DNA of 64,000 bases from Certhia americana (Eukaryota > Chordata > Aves > Passeriformes > Certhiidae): assembly GCA_018697195.1 (NCBI GenBank), contig CM031879.1, forward strand, positions 22,836,333 through 22,900,332. The letters are read 5' to 3'. The position numbers and the translations under genes were made by a program. How positions within the stretch are numbered: the stretch's first letter is position 1; each line of letters opens with the position of its first letter. Positions 14,001 to 26,700 of the stretch are shown in pieces. Below the pieces are notes generated by a model. The model was not told the origin of the DNA, searched no databases, and saw only the letters and a program-made list of their open reading frames with translations.

Positions 14001-15959
14001 ACTTGCATTTGTTGCATAGTTTTCTAAGCTGGCTGCTTCTAAACATTTTTCCCATCTTCATTTAGCCTGCAAAAGGCCTCACATGCTGTGAAAACCCTCA
14101 GTGCCCAGGGAAGCTGCAATGGGGCCCTGCAGGGTGGGCTGGCAGTAGGTGGTGTGCCTTTACCATGAAGGGGGCACTGGCCGCCCAGGTGTTAGTGTGG
14201 CACTGAACATTGCACCCATGAGGAGACAGCTTCTTGTCTTCACTGTATTTCTGTGCTGCCACACTGTGAAGGTTATAAATGTGCTGGTTTATTAAGAGCC
14301 TCAGCTAAGTAAATGTATGCTACGAAGAAAAGCCAGAAAAGCACTAGTTCCTCAAGTTAAGTACTTGAAAAGGAACATTGTAAAGTAACCCATGCTTCTT
14401 TTAAATCATCACTTTTTAGGGTATTAAATGTCTTCAAGTTTGAGATGGGAAAAAAAAACCTGCATTAGGTATAACTGAAGCACGACTGCCCAATGCGTTT
14501 AGTTGGGTTGGAGGCATTACAATAAGAGCTTTCATGAACAATTTCTTTAACAGGAAAGATCTTCCTTTATTAGCAGATCTCTCCTACCAAATTACCAAAT
14601 AGAGAGTGTTTTTCAGCAAACAACATGCTTTGCTTAGCAGTGTATGGTCAATGAGTGACATCAGGTGACCAAGGGATACTGAAGGCTCTTCCTCACTGGG
14701 ATCTGCAGGCAGGACAAACAATCACTTGTGGGGAATGGTTTCAGTGGAAGGTGCATCAGTGGTATCTTGAGAGCTCTTTTACCACTCTGTTTTTATCTAT
14801 TAAGGTAAAGACAAAATGATGGAAACCATGTTTGTTAGTCTGAATTCAGAGATGCACAGGCATGAAAGAAGATTGACTCCATTTCTGTTGGAAGTCAATG
14901 CATCTCTGAATAGACCCCAATTCATTCTCAAAGCTATAGAGTCATTGACTTAAGAGAAGACATAAAGAAGTGCTTATCCCGAAGAACGTAATTATGGCAC
15001 ATTCCAAGATTCTTTACTTTGACCCTGATAATACCTTGACACACCACTATGACCACAATTTTAATGTGGCTTCACCTGAAATACTCCCAAAGCAAATGCT
15101 CTTGAATTTCACAGTGTGAGCTATCTCACAGTAAAATGATCATGAATATAGCTAGACCAAGGAGAAAATTACTTACAGACACACAAGTGTACTTTATTTT
15201 TCCAGTTTCTTTTCCTCAGAAGCTTAATACTCCTGAGATAAGCAACTGTCAAAAATAAAACATTAAAATTAATACACAGTATTTGTGTAAAGATATAGTT
15301 ATTGAAGTTAGTGATATTCATGACTTGATTATTGCTTTCAAGATTTTTAGTGATCTTCAAGCCTTCTTTTTCCCCATTTTTCTTGTGCCATGTAAGAGGC
15401 TCTACTATTGCTTAATAAAAAGAGATTCTAATCCACATAATGTGAAGAAAGACCTTAAGAGTTCATATCCAGATGCAGAATAGAAAGAAGAGACAGATTG
15501 TTTTTTTTTTCCATTTAAGTGTTACAATTTCAAAGTCAACCTAAAAGTTTATTTGTCCTTCCTCTGGAGTTGGGGTCTCTGCAGAATAAGGAAAAAGCAG
15601 ACTCATTTCCAGTGAACAATTCTGTGTATATTTACAAGATAAGCAAAGGGTGGGGGAAGCAAACTATTGTTAAGAATGTGGAAATTAAGTTTAAGGGATT
15701 AAACTGCCAGTACTTTCATCACTTGGCTATATAGATAAGGTCACAGCCTAAGAGGGCACAGAGGCAGCCTGCGGGAGAGCTGGGAACTGACCCCAGCTAC
15801 TCCTTAGGAGGGGACACAACTGGCATCAGTAAAAAAAACCAACCAACCAAAAAAATCCCCAAGGCCCAACAGCGATAAAACAGCTGCTAGGCTTAGTACT
15901 TTCTTAATGAGTGTCACTGTGAAAAATCTCAATGGTCTGCCACAATTGTCCATGTTTTT
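11003..15959. other. Intergenic, nothing coding recognised
   Basis: AT-rich unique-looking sequence with a 19-bp tandem duplication and a quasi-palindrome at 14838-14915. No supportable gene. Confidence 0.6.
11411..11448. repeat. 19-bp tandem duplication
   Basis: Two adjacent 19-bp units (11411-11429 and 11430-11448) differing at one base. Confidence 0.85.
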
Positions 15960-16120
15960 GCCTCTAGGTTAAGGGACATAGATGAGAAACAAAGAGCACA
16001 ATTATTCTTCATGAAATAGTTCAGCTTGGGAACTGCTTGCCACAGGGTGCTGTGAATGCTGAAAGTTTAATGATCATTAAAAGGAAACTGGACAAGCCCA
16101 CAGATAAGAAATCAGTAAAT
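15960..16120 (+). mobile_element. Degraded old CR1-like fragment
   Basis: The segment around 16026-16110 resembles the C-terminal ORF2 tail of an older CR1 subfamily: a tgggaactgcttgccacagg stretch, then a lysine-rich aaaggaaactggacaag stretch, corresponding to the WNSLP...KKxLDK region. Ends are unclear and divergence is high. A chance resemblance cannot be excluded. Confidence 0.45.
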
Positions 16121-18312
16121 ATCACCAAATTAAAAAACACCCAACAAAACCAAACTGAAGCCTACAACACACCCATATTGTTCTTAGGGTTTACTTCTAT
16201 TTGAAAATTACTCAGAGGTGAGAATGCATTTCAGAGATATATCTTCTGTTTTCCTTGTTTCCACACTCTTCCTTAGACACTGACTTGTGGTCGCTGCTGG
16301 AGAAAGGATGTTTGTGTAAATGGGGTTTTGCTGTCACCTACTACCACTGTCCCAAGGCTATAAAGTTATGGGGGACATGTTCTGATAGCAACTGAAGATC
16401 TAACCCATGAGCTGTTGGAAATTTTCTTAGATGTAATGTGGGCTTTGTGGCTATTAAGTAGTTTCCAGAGATGCCTTTTCCCAGAATCTCTTGGCCTTGC
16501 AAATAAAGCAATTCTGCATGGTTTTATCTGCTTTAGACTCTCTGTGAGTCAGTTGTTGGGACTGCAGCTCATGGAAGGGATCAAATGCCTTGTTACCAAG
16601 GGCAGGCTGCACCACACTGGAAAATTTTTTTCCTCAGTATACCCCTGACATTTCTAAAATCTAAGAAATGGATTTCTACAAATAAACAACATCTGTGTGT
16701 TATCAGTATTATCCATCTTCAAGATGGAAGACATTCATCTGGGCAGATCCTGAAAGCCCTCCCAGGAATATTTCAAATCCATTTTCTAGGTAAAGCAAAC
16801 ATACTTCTGCCCCAGCCCTGCATCCCACAACTACTCCTGCACTCACAAGGAACCTCAGTGACCTCTCTGGGTCCATACAGGCTAACCAGACTTCAGGGTA
16901 GTGCATTACCTTTTAGAATTAGTACAGCATAGTTTACAAAGAGCATACTTAAATTCTGTTACTTCTTCCAACAAGAAAATCACATTTAAATTGGCATCAA
17001 TGGATACATTGAAATGAACAAAGGCCAATTAAATGAAAAAGTGTCAGGTATCCATGTAAGCTCAAATCAGATCTATAAGCCAGCAGATGAGAAATACTGG
17101 TTTTGAAAACAAAGGTGCATCAATAGGTTTATTTTAAAAAAAAGCATTTCTGTGTGCTTAAAAGAAAGACCTGGAGGTGATGTAAATAGTCTGGAATAAT
17201 TTGTAAATCAGCCCCACTGTAATAATTTATTAAGAAGAAATATGTGTGAATTTAAATGATTTGTAGAAATGTAGCCCAAATTTGTGGGAAAAAATCACAA
17301 TTTAATCAAACTGTGGCTCAGTCTTACACTGTAATATAATTATTTGTCAGCTAAAAAAGAATAATGTAGTAAATGGGAAAATCTTACCATTTTCCCCCCA
17401 AAATCCACTGGTGAAAGAATCAGTAGCACTTCAGGTTCCCATTTCTAATTCCACTTGCCTTCTTGATTGCAAGATATTACTGGCTTTCTGATCTGGTTGA
17501 GACTGACTGCTCCAAGTGTGTTCCTGGCGTGTTGCAAATGCAAAGGAAACTGGGTTTACAAGCAGTCACCCATGAAGATTGGTTAAACTGCCTGTTTGCA
17601 ATGGGCTGGGACCACATGCACATCCAGCCATTGCCATTTGACTGACAGACAATTAAGATGTGCTAACTTGAGCTTGTGAGAACATACCATTAAAATGCCT
17701 TCACTGCATTCAAAAATATGTTGTGTCAAGCTTGTGAAAAAAGTTTTATTTATTGATACTACACAGAAATTAAAATAAAGCCAGGTACTGTGCAAAAGTT
17801 TAAATCTTGTATCCACATTTTATTTATTCTAGATTTTTATGATCAAGATTTCCATTTCTTCCTTTCAGTACTAAGTGCACTTAGATATTATCACAGTTTT
17901 TTATGGTTTTTGTGAGAATTCAGAGGATCTCAAGACCACACAAGGAGGCCTTTGGCAAACCTCAACTACAGAGTTTTCCACAATGCTGTGTAGCTGCCTT
18001 TTGACAATCTTTAGGTTAGTTGTGATCCACTTGTTTAAAAAACTTTTCAGTAGGTAAGAATGGAAGTGCTGTGCTTTTTATTTCCTCAATAAGTTATTAA
18101 TTAATTTTTAGCTGAGACTCCACACCTAGATAAGAGCTCCACTCCTAACAGGCAGTTACTCTCACTGCCTGAATCCTTTCCATCAGAGAACTAGGAATAA
18201 ATTTATCACTGTGGGTGTGACAGCAATCTGCAGATTCAGTAATAGATAAGAAGAGAATAAATTATTTCTCTGACAATTTCGTGGCCAAGTGATTTCACTC
18301 TTGTGTAATACT

Positions 18313-18329
18313 AAAAAAAAAAAAAAAAA
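18313..18329. repeat. Poly(A) tract
   Basis: Seventeen consecutive A residues. Confidence 0.85.
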
Positions 18330-19965
18330 GAGCTCAGTAGAGCTGTTGGCATTTATTTTCGCTTCCTGCTTGACACGTAATAACAGAGGGACACAGACCT
18401 TGTCTTTGCATTCAAATTGTATCAATATTTTAAACTGATACATAGATTAAATGAAATCACTACAAATCCTGCAGAAATTAATAGTTAATTAAACTGAATT
18501 ATTTTGACTCTCAAAAAGTCAGGTAGGTAGTCAAAGCCAAAGGGCTACTATCTCTACCAAGAAAGAGTGAGAAAGAGGAATGAGTGGGAAAAGTTCAGTC
18601 ATTCATAAATAATTGTCTAAAATAGAATCGCCCTCTGGAGGTGCTTTTACCTCCTCTCTTCAGTAACAGGCTGACTTTTGATGACTAGCTTCAGACTGAC
18701 ATTTGGTCATGTGAACCTTATCTTGTCATTATCGATTTTCACCCAGTGCAGCAAAGCATTTAATAGCAATTTTATGTAAAAAAATTGCCATAAATCTTTT
18801 AAAGTGTATTGCTGGATCAGGTCAAGAGTTTGCAGGATTAAATACTGTATCTCTAATGGTGTTTAGCACTTGAAATTCCTATCAATATTATGGTTTTAAT
18901 TTGCAGTTACAGCTTTAAAATGTGAGGACCAGATTAGAAAGGATTTGTTTACCACTTGTCTAATCTGCCTTTGACAGAGAGAAGTGAAGGTGTAGAAAAA
19001 GAGCTTGCACATCTCACATCTGGCTGAATACTAAGCATCTGAAAGTTATTTTCTTTTTGTTATCTTAGAAAAGCAGGAAAAGGGGATAGCAGAGACACTG
19101 AAGTGGGAATAGATTTAACATACAACTATTACACTTAGTGATATACTATGCTTATTTTAGGCATCTATCTTAGCTGCAATTAAGGAAATGCAAGTTTAGG
19201 AACCCAGATTCCCTTTACAGTCAATGGGAAGAGATACTCAAAGCGACAATGCGAACATCAACTTTAGCTGCCCATAACCTCCAATGTTACCTATTTTGCT
19301 ATTTAATTGCAACATTATTGCCTGGTTGTTTCCTGGCAAGGTATAAAGTACACATGGAAAAATTAGATATTGTAAGAACAGAGAGCACCTTTTTGAGCCC
19401 ATTTAACTCCCCTGCAAGTTGGCAAGCAAATCCTGCTTTCACAGAAGTCTTGTGTCTAAGCAACACAAAAATGTTTTTCACATGGTATTTACCATATTTT
19501 ACAGCACTATTTCACAGCAGTCTAGATAAGTGGCTTGCACAAACTATGTTGCAATTTGACTATGAGAGGCTAAACTTTATTTGTGCTCATATCACAAAGA
19601 TAAAATAGAAGCTACTAAACAATGTTATGCCTTGACTTTGAACATGGTGAGTATGGCACATTATCATCCAGCAAAAACAAACATGTTGAATTTTTGACAG
19701 ATATTCAGGAAATTAAACTTTGACTCAATTAGCCATCCAGTTTAGTTTCCAAAATGACTGAAAGAGCAAAATACTTCTCTTGCTTGCATTACTGTTGTTT
19801 TAGGCCAGAGAGAGGATTTGCTTTAGCAGCTCTGCTCTGACTTTTATTATATTGTTTGACTTATTACAAATCTAGTCAAAACAAAGGAAAGAAAACATTT
19901 CATATTTTGAAGACTATTACATACTGGCTTATTTGCAGCTAATATAAAACAGGACTTTGCATTTT

Positions 19966-20016
19966 CTTCTCTGACTCTAGTTGCCACAATATGTGTGGCA
20001 ACTAGAGCCAGAGAAG
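19966..20016. repeat. Near-perfect 23-bp inverted repeat with 5-nt loop
   Basis: Left arm 19966-19988, loop atatg 19989-19993, right arm 19994-20016. Twenty-two of 23 pairs match. The one mismatch (74/08 in the last two digits) is A-C on the plus strand but becomes a U-G wobble in a minus-strand RNA, where the stem would be unbroken. Not associated with any recognised element. Confidence 0.9.
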
Positions 20017-20368
20017 TTGCTCTTCAATTGCTGCTCATTCAAGATGGACTCACAAATTTTGCAAGGCTCTAGTGCAAATAGCTTCACTCTGAGAAAAGTC
20101 TTGACTAAGATGGTGGCCTAAATCTTCACTTTTCCACCCATGGTGGGAAGTGAAATACCTGCTTAAGTTGGCAGACATTGACTGGTCAGTGTGTTAGAGA
20201 TGTGCTCCAGAAAAAAGGAAATTTGAAGGCTGAACCAACTTTTTACACAAAAGGGAAGAGAAATTACTCACTTGATCTATTTGTTAATGTGAAGCATTGA
20301 TTATTAGTCTAAAGAAGTTACCTTATTCTTATATGCTTACTAAGGTAAAATGTGGATCTTTTAATAGC

Positions 20369-20408
20369 TCCTTCTAAGACAGTCTAATAGGTCCTTCTAG
20401 CACAGTCT
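20369..20408. repeat. 23-bp-period tandem duplication
   Basis: Units at 20369-20385 and 20392-20408 share 15 of 17 bases. A small local duplication. Confidence 0.7.
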
Positions 20409-21299
20409 GGTGGACTAAGAGACAGTTTGGAGACACAAAAGCAACATTTTCCAAAGGAAATAACTTTTGTCTACTTCCCAGTTCAGTTTTCTATTATTAT
20501 TCTCCAGACTTTACATCATTGCTTAACTATAAATTGTCCCATGCAACTTTTCTAGGCATAGAGTGCATGCAGTCTTGATTTTATGCTCAAAGTAAGCTGC
20601 TGACCCGATAATATGGACATCTATAAAGCTTTATTTTTAACATTAGAGAAAGTGTCAGCTGCATGCAGATACTCTGGACAATGGGCTTTTTGCCTTTTGT
20701 CCTTATTAAAGCAAATTCTTCCCTCATTTCTGACTTAAGCCCATGTGCTGGCTTGAACTGAGTTACAGTGGACTGAAGGGCCGTGTTTTGGATTTGTACT
20801 GAAAAAAGTCCTGATAATATTAAGATGCTTTTGCTATTGCTGAGCAGTGGTGGTGAGAAGATTGGGGAATGCATGGCAAGTTGGGAGGAGACACAGCCAG
20901 GGCAAGTGATTCAAACTGACCAAAGCTATATTCCATATATTACCATATAACATCATGTTCAGTATGCAAAGTGGGAGGGTGAAGGGGAAGGGGGAATGTT
21001 TGGAGTGATGGTGTTTGACTTCCCAAGTCACTATTACATGTGGTGGGGCTCTGCTCTCCTGAAGATGGCTGAATACCTGCCTGCCCATGGGAAGCAGTGA
21101 ATTAATGCCTCGTTTTGCTTTGCTTGTGGCTTTTGTTTTCCCTATTAAACTGACTCTATCTGAATCCATGAGTTTTCCAGCTTTACCCTTCTGATTTCAC
21201 CCCCAATCCTGATGGTGGGGCAGTGAGCAAGCAGCTGTGCAGGGCTTGGTTGCTGGCTGGGGTAAAACACAACGTCTCAAAAGAAAAGAGCCCCTCCTA

Positions 21300-21868
21300 A
21301 ATCTGAGAACTTCCCTCCTGTACTCAGCATTGGTGATACCACATCTTTAATACAGTTCAGTTTTGGGCCCCTCACTTCAAAAAGTTCATGGATACACACA
21401 TGGAGTGTGTCCCGTGAAGGGCAACAAGGTGAAAGGTGTTTTATGTTTAAAGAAAACATGTTTTATGAGGAGTGCCTGAGGGAACTGGGTTTGTTTAGTC
21501 TCAAGAAGAGGACACTCAGGGAGGAGATCATCACTCCCCACAATTACCTGACAGGAGGCTGTCATGAGGTGGGGGCTGGTCCATTCTACTTTGCCTGCAG
21601 TGAGAGGACCAGAGGAAATTGCCTTAAACTGAGACAGGGGAGATTCAGATTAGGTATTAGAAAAAAACCCCCACTGTTGGGGTGGACAGGCATTGGAATA
21701 AGTTGTCCGGGGAGGTGCTTGACTAACCCTACCTGGACACATTTAAAAGACATCTGGATATGGCACCAGGTGATGTGGTTTAGTGATTACAGTGGTAGTG
21801 CTGGGTGGATAGTTAGAATGGAAAATCTTTAAGATCTATTCCAGCTGTGATCATTCCATGATTCCATC
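21300..21868 (+). mobile_element. CR1 LINE 3' fragment
   Basis: A plus-strand CR1 covering the ORF2 C-terminus and 3' end. Recognisable landmarks include cagttttgggcccctcac, a FYEECLRELGLFSLKKRTL-like translation at about 21440-21515, and the 3' terminal catgattccatc at about 21857-21868. Stops and small indels disrupt the frame, so it is a dead copy. The 141-residue open frame at 21407-21832 is only this relic. Confidence 0.9.
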
Positions 21869-24800
21869 AGTCAGCTGAATTGGCTGCAGGTTGGTATGAG
21901 CAGGCAGCTGGCCAGGTCTCAGTTCTGTAGCTTCCCTCTGACAAGGTTTCTTGTAGGAGTCACTATTAGCAGCAGAAGAGGCAATGTCACTGGCTTGGGG
22001 TGAAAGAACCGCACTTGAAAAAATTATACCTCCATATTTCTTGACCACTTTATAAAAATTGGGGAATCCTATGAAAGCAATTTGCTAGACTAGATGACTG
22101 ATGACTCAGTGTTGCCTCACTTGTGGATGTCAGCCCTATCGCTGTGAATGTAAAGTGAAGGATATGGGTTAGCTAATGGGGTGGGGCTCTGACATTCTTC
22201 AGAGTCTTCTAATTCCTGTCCTGTTACTGGAGTCCCTAGGGAACCCCTCCCAAAGAGCTCTGTCTTCCTATTACCTCTGCTAATGGGACTGCGACCTGTG
22301 TACCACCACGTATGAAGAATGCTGGCATGCTTCTCTGAGATGGGAGTCTAAAATTCCACATCCTATCCCCTTTCCACAGACTTATGTCAGTAGGGACCTG
22401 TTCTTATCAATTTGAAAGATGAAGCATTTGCTGATACCACCTTTTCCTGCACTAATAAGGCCTCCCACCCCAAAGATGTTCTCTGAATGATTAGTACTGC
22501 AGACTAGTTTAGTGCTGCTATAGTAAACAATACTTCTAATTATGCAATCCTAATGAGACCATCTGGGATTAAAGGATGCTGTTTTTTTAAAAAATGTGAT
22601 ATTATTTGGTTCTTTATTTAAATGTTGTCTTCTGGTAAGTAAATAAATAGCTGCAGTTAACTCAGTATACTAAGTTCAATTGGCTGAACTAAGAAGTAAA
22701 ATTTATCTGCAGTAACAGAATCAGGATACTTCTGAAATACAAGATACCACACCTTGAGCCAAGACTCAGAGCAGGAGAGCTGAGTGGCTGCATACATCTA
22801 AAGTCTCAAGGCCTACATATAATAGCCAGGTATTGCTGGCCAAGAAAATTTCTATATTGTGTTCAGTGAAACTGGAAGGTTGAGAACAGTCACCTGGAGT
22901 AAACATTTACTACCTTTCATATTCAAGTTATATTAAAATTATTAATTGACACCAGAAGGTTCCAGAAACCTTGGTGCTGCCACCCTCATTTAAAAAATTA
23001 CACCACAGAAATAGAAAAGGTAATGGCTTTCTCTAAGTGGTTAGCAGTGAGAGAAAGAAAACCCAGCCTCAAGATAATCCCTCAGGATTTCTAGTTTTCA
23101 GAACTAGTTTTCAGTTTTAAAAGTTGCATCTCCTCCAAGCCGCCCACAATACAGCCAATACTGCACCTTTTCTTGCTAAGTAGAAAGAAATCCTCAGTTT
23201 GGGGTATCACATTTGGGTCAGACTTGGATGCAGCACAGCCCTCTCTGGAACAGTGTGTGCCTTCCAAGTCTGGTCAGACACACGTTGTACAACTGTGCCT
23301 GAAGGCAAGTGGCAGTGGTTTATGTTAGGATCAGAACTGGGCTTGGGACAGTGAGTTCAGCAAGAATGAGAATAATGCTTCTTTCTTTAGCCATCTGCAG
23401 GCTCCACCCCGTTTCTCAAAACTGCTGAACTATTTACAAATGTTTAAGAGAATCTCTGTGTGATGTTTACACTACCATGCATTTCAGATGCAGGCAGAGC
23501 TATACAACCAAGACCCACACCAAAGACAAGAGCTGTGCTATATTATCAAAATATGTGCTGGTTCTACTCTCTACTACCATACAAGGCAGTTCTGCATTCC
23601 CCCTGGTAACCTTTCATTGCCTCCTAAGTTTTTCAGATCACTGCCAGATTTCTTTAACTTCATGGAATGATTACAGGCTTCCTAAATATAAAGCCCAAAA
23701 ATTCTGTTTGGCAGTTTAGTATAGGAATTTCAAAATGAAGGGAAAAGGTATTTCAGTGAAGACTGTTAAGACCATTTGTAGAACTGCACTGCAGTTATAC
23801 AGTTTACAGATTCAATAAACTTTGCCAGTTAGAGTGAACCAGGCCTCAAAATATCACCGTGAAGTTGCTATTATACCCATCCCACACAGGATGGGAATTG
23901 AGGAACAGAATGCCCGAGGAATTTAGACAACATCCCGTTGCATTCAGCCAGCAACTGGAATTGGATGTTGGATGTTTCTGCTTTGCAGTCATCATCTGCA
24001 GTGTACTAAACTATGCTGATTCCTTATGCTTTTAGATGGGAAAGAAGTATTGCATAAAAAGGATTCCAAACAGCATATATTGATACTTTCCATGCATTAC
24101 AATTAAATTAGAGTGGGCTAAGAACCTGTTTGTTTGCTATAATTAAAAAATTTGTAGAGGAATATTCAGTTTTAGAGATAATTTTCCTAACATATTAAAA
24201 AAAAAAAGCAAACCAAAACAAAACAAAAAAAGCAATGGAATAGATAGAATTCCACAAAAGTGGCCTGAAAAACTTCTGAATGCCTGTTGTATTGAGAGTT
24301 TTCGAAGTGAAAAAAAGTGCATTGAATTCCTGGAATGAGAGAGATGCTGTTTGTATTCTGCCCACAATGTTCTGGCTCCCTTTTCTGGAAGGTCATTAAA
24401 ATGTTTTCTAGGAACTGATGAACTCTTTACTGATTTCATTCTTACTGATTATTCTTGATTTGTCTCCTGAATACACCACCAAACTTACTAATTAAAAATA
24501 CCTCCCAGCTTGTTTCAGCTGGAACTTAAAGCTATGTTGTTATTTCCATATTTTCTTTGTTGAATATGTGTCCAACTGAGACAAGATAAGCCTCAATAGC
24601 TTCCATTGAGTCAAATTTCTGCACAATCTAACTAAAAGGTGTCAGTACCTAAAAGGAACACCTTTTTGCCTGTCAGAAGATGAAACACTACCATTTTTGG
24701 GTCTAGAGCTTGAAATGCAGTAGAGGTTAGAGCCAAAATGCCAACATGCTGAACAGAGGGTCACCCCACCAAAACACACCAGTAGGAAATGCTGCAAATG

Positions 24801-26130
24801 TTAAACATGGATTTTTCTGTCGGTTCTGAAGCTTATTAGTGTCAGATAGAAATGGGTGCAGACCACACTGAAGTGTTAGTTAAGGTACTTTTGGAAAAAC
24901 TCTTCAGACTGAGTCATGTGTGGATGTGTTTTCCAGGTAGGCAGTCTGTGTGTGAAACAGAGGAGCCTCTTCTCCTGTAACCTTAGCCAAACTTGGCAGA
25001 GGGATAGACAACTAATATTAAGTTCCTAAAAGTTTCAAAAAACTTGCAAAACAAGTTTCGTCTGTTAATTCTGAACCTCTGCTCAGCCTCAGCCTCTTAG
25101 AAGACAACAGAAATTTCACATGGGCAAATAAGATCTAATGAATTCCCTAACCATGGGAAATGCATTAGTCAGAGGTTACGTGTTAAGCCGCAGAAAGCCT
25201 CAGAGTTCTTGCCTGTATGGAGTCTCTGCAACCTAGTAAATGCAGATGATGATAAAAGTCATAAATACATTTATAAGTATGGTTTCCCAATTAGATTCTT
25301 TGAAGTCTCTAAAGGAGAAACTCTTGTTGCAAATTAATATAATACAATTAGATTGTCAATCACAAAGCCTGTGGGAGCTAAGCAGCTGCTTTAGTCCAGG
25401 TACTTGGAAATGCTTTGACTTTCGCAAGGAAGATGCCATGGAGCAATGATCTTACCTAGAGGGAGAAATGGCAGCTGGTAGGTACCTTTTCAGCGATGTG
25501 TGGCAGTGAAAACTTGAACAGGCTAGGAGATAAAAAGAACTAAATTACAACTGTCATTGGAATGAGCAGGTTGTGACTATGACTTGGCAGGACAAGGACC
25601 TGAGTAACAACGTACCCACAAATTTTACCCAGCTTTCAGCAGAGGATTGAACAACTCCTAGAGGTCTCTTCAGTTTAAATATTTCTGTGAAGCTATGAGC
25701 CCTCAAACACTGATTTAAAAGATGAGTACTTGATTTTGCTTTTATGTTGCTTAGCTGTTACCAGTACATGAACATCTGGCCTGGATGTCCTTAGCTTTTG
25801 GAAAATTTGATGGACATCAGTGTCTTGCTTGTTTGGGAACATAGGAGTTGCCTCAAACTTTTCCAAATGCCTTCCAAATGCTATTCCTGTGTTTCACTTC
25901 TGCTCTAATTCCTCAGAATGAGATGTGAAATTCCTCAGAATCAGATCTCCTTGCTAGGAAGCATCATAAAGTTAAACTCAGGCAGCAGACTTCAGCACAG
26001 TGCATCAAACCATTAGCTCACAAACTCACTTTTGCTTTATTGAAATGAGGCATAGGTATTAATCACCATACAGGTGTAACAGATAACTTTTTAGATATAA
26101 GTGTGCAACATTAGAAGCATGTATTACTGC
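21869..26130. other. Intergenic, nothing recognised
   Basis: Unique-looking AT-rich DNA between two CR1 copies, with no exon or repeat family recognised. Confidence 0.6.
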
Positions 26131-26700
26131 TGAATCACAGAATCAGCTAATGGGTAAGACTGGAAAGGATCACAGTGGGTCATCTAGTCCAGCTTATCTG
26201 CTCAAGCAGGGTCATCCTAGACCACATGGCACAAGATTGTGTTTAGGTGGTTCTTGAATATCTTCCATGAGGCAGACTCTAAAGTCTCTCTGGGAAAACT
26301 GTTCCAGTGCACAGTCACCTGCAAAATAACATTCTTTCTTATATACAGGTGAAGATAGGATGGACTTCTTGTGCATCAGTTTCTGCCAGTTGCTTTTTAT
26401 GCTACTGCTCGGAACCACTGAGCAGAGCCTGGCTCCTGTCCCCTTGACACCCACCCTTCAATACTGATAGATATTGATGAGGTCCCCTCAGTGGTCTCTT
26501 CTCAAGGCTGAAAAGGCCCAGCTCCCTCAGACTTTCCTGGTAAGAGAAGCTTCAGCCCCTCAATCAGCTTTGTTGTCCTCTGTTGAAGCCACTCCAGAAG
26601 TGCCAAGTCTGTTCTGCATTGAGGAGCCCAAAACTAGATACAGCACTCCAGCTATACCTCATCAGGGCTGAAGACACTCGTTCTCCTCACCACCTGTCAT
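26131..26700 (-). mobile_element. CR1 LINE 3' fragment
   Basis: A minus-strand CR1. On the plus strand it begins with the antisense 3' terminus gaatcacagaatcagc and runs through the antisense of the ORF2 tail. A minus translation near 26212-26454 contains GARLCSVVPSS and LMHKKSI, typical of the conserved CR1 C-terminus. The frame is interrupted. Confidence 0.9.

Larger units (their letters stand above)
16121..21299. other. Intergenic, hairpin only
   Basis: No coding exon recognised. Contains the 51-bp hairpin near 19.97-20.02 kb, a poly(A) tract and a small tandem duplication. Confidence 0.6.

Noticed and set aside
21407..21832. A 141-residue plus-strand open frame
   Set aside because: It is the decayed C-terminal ORF2 of a CR1 LINE, not a host gene.
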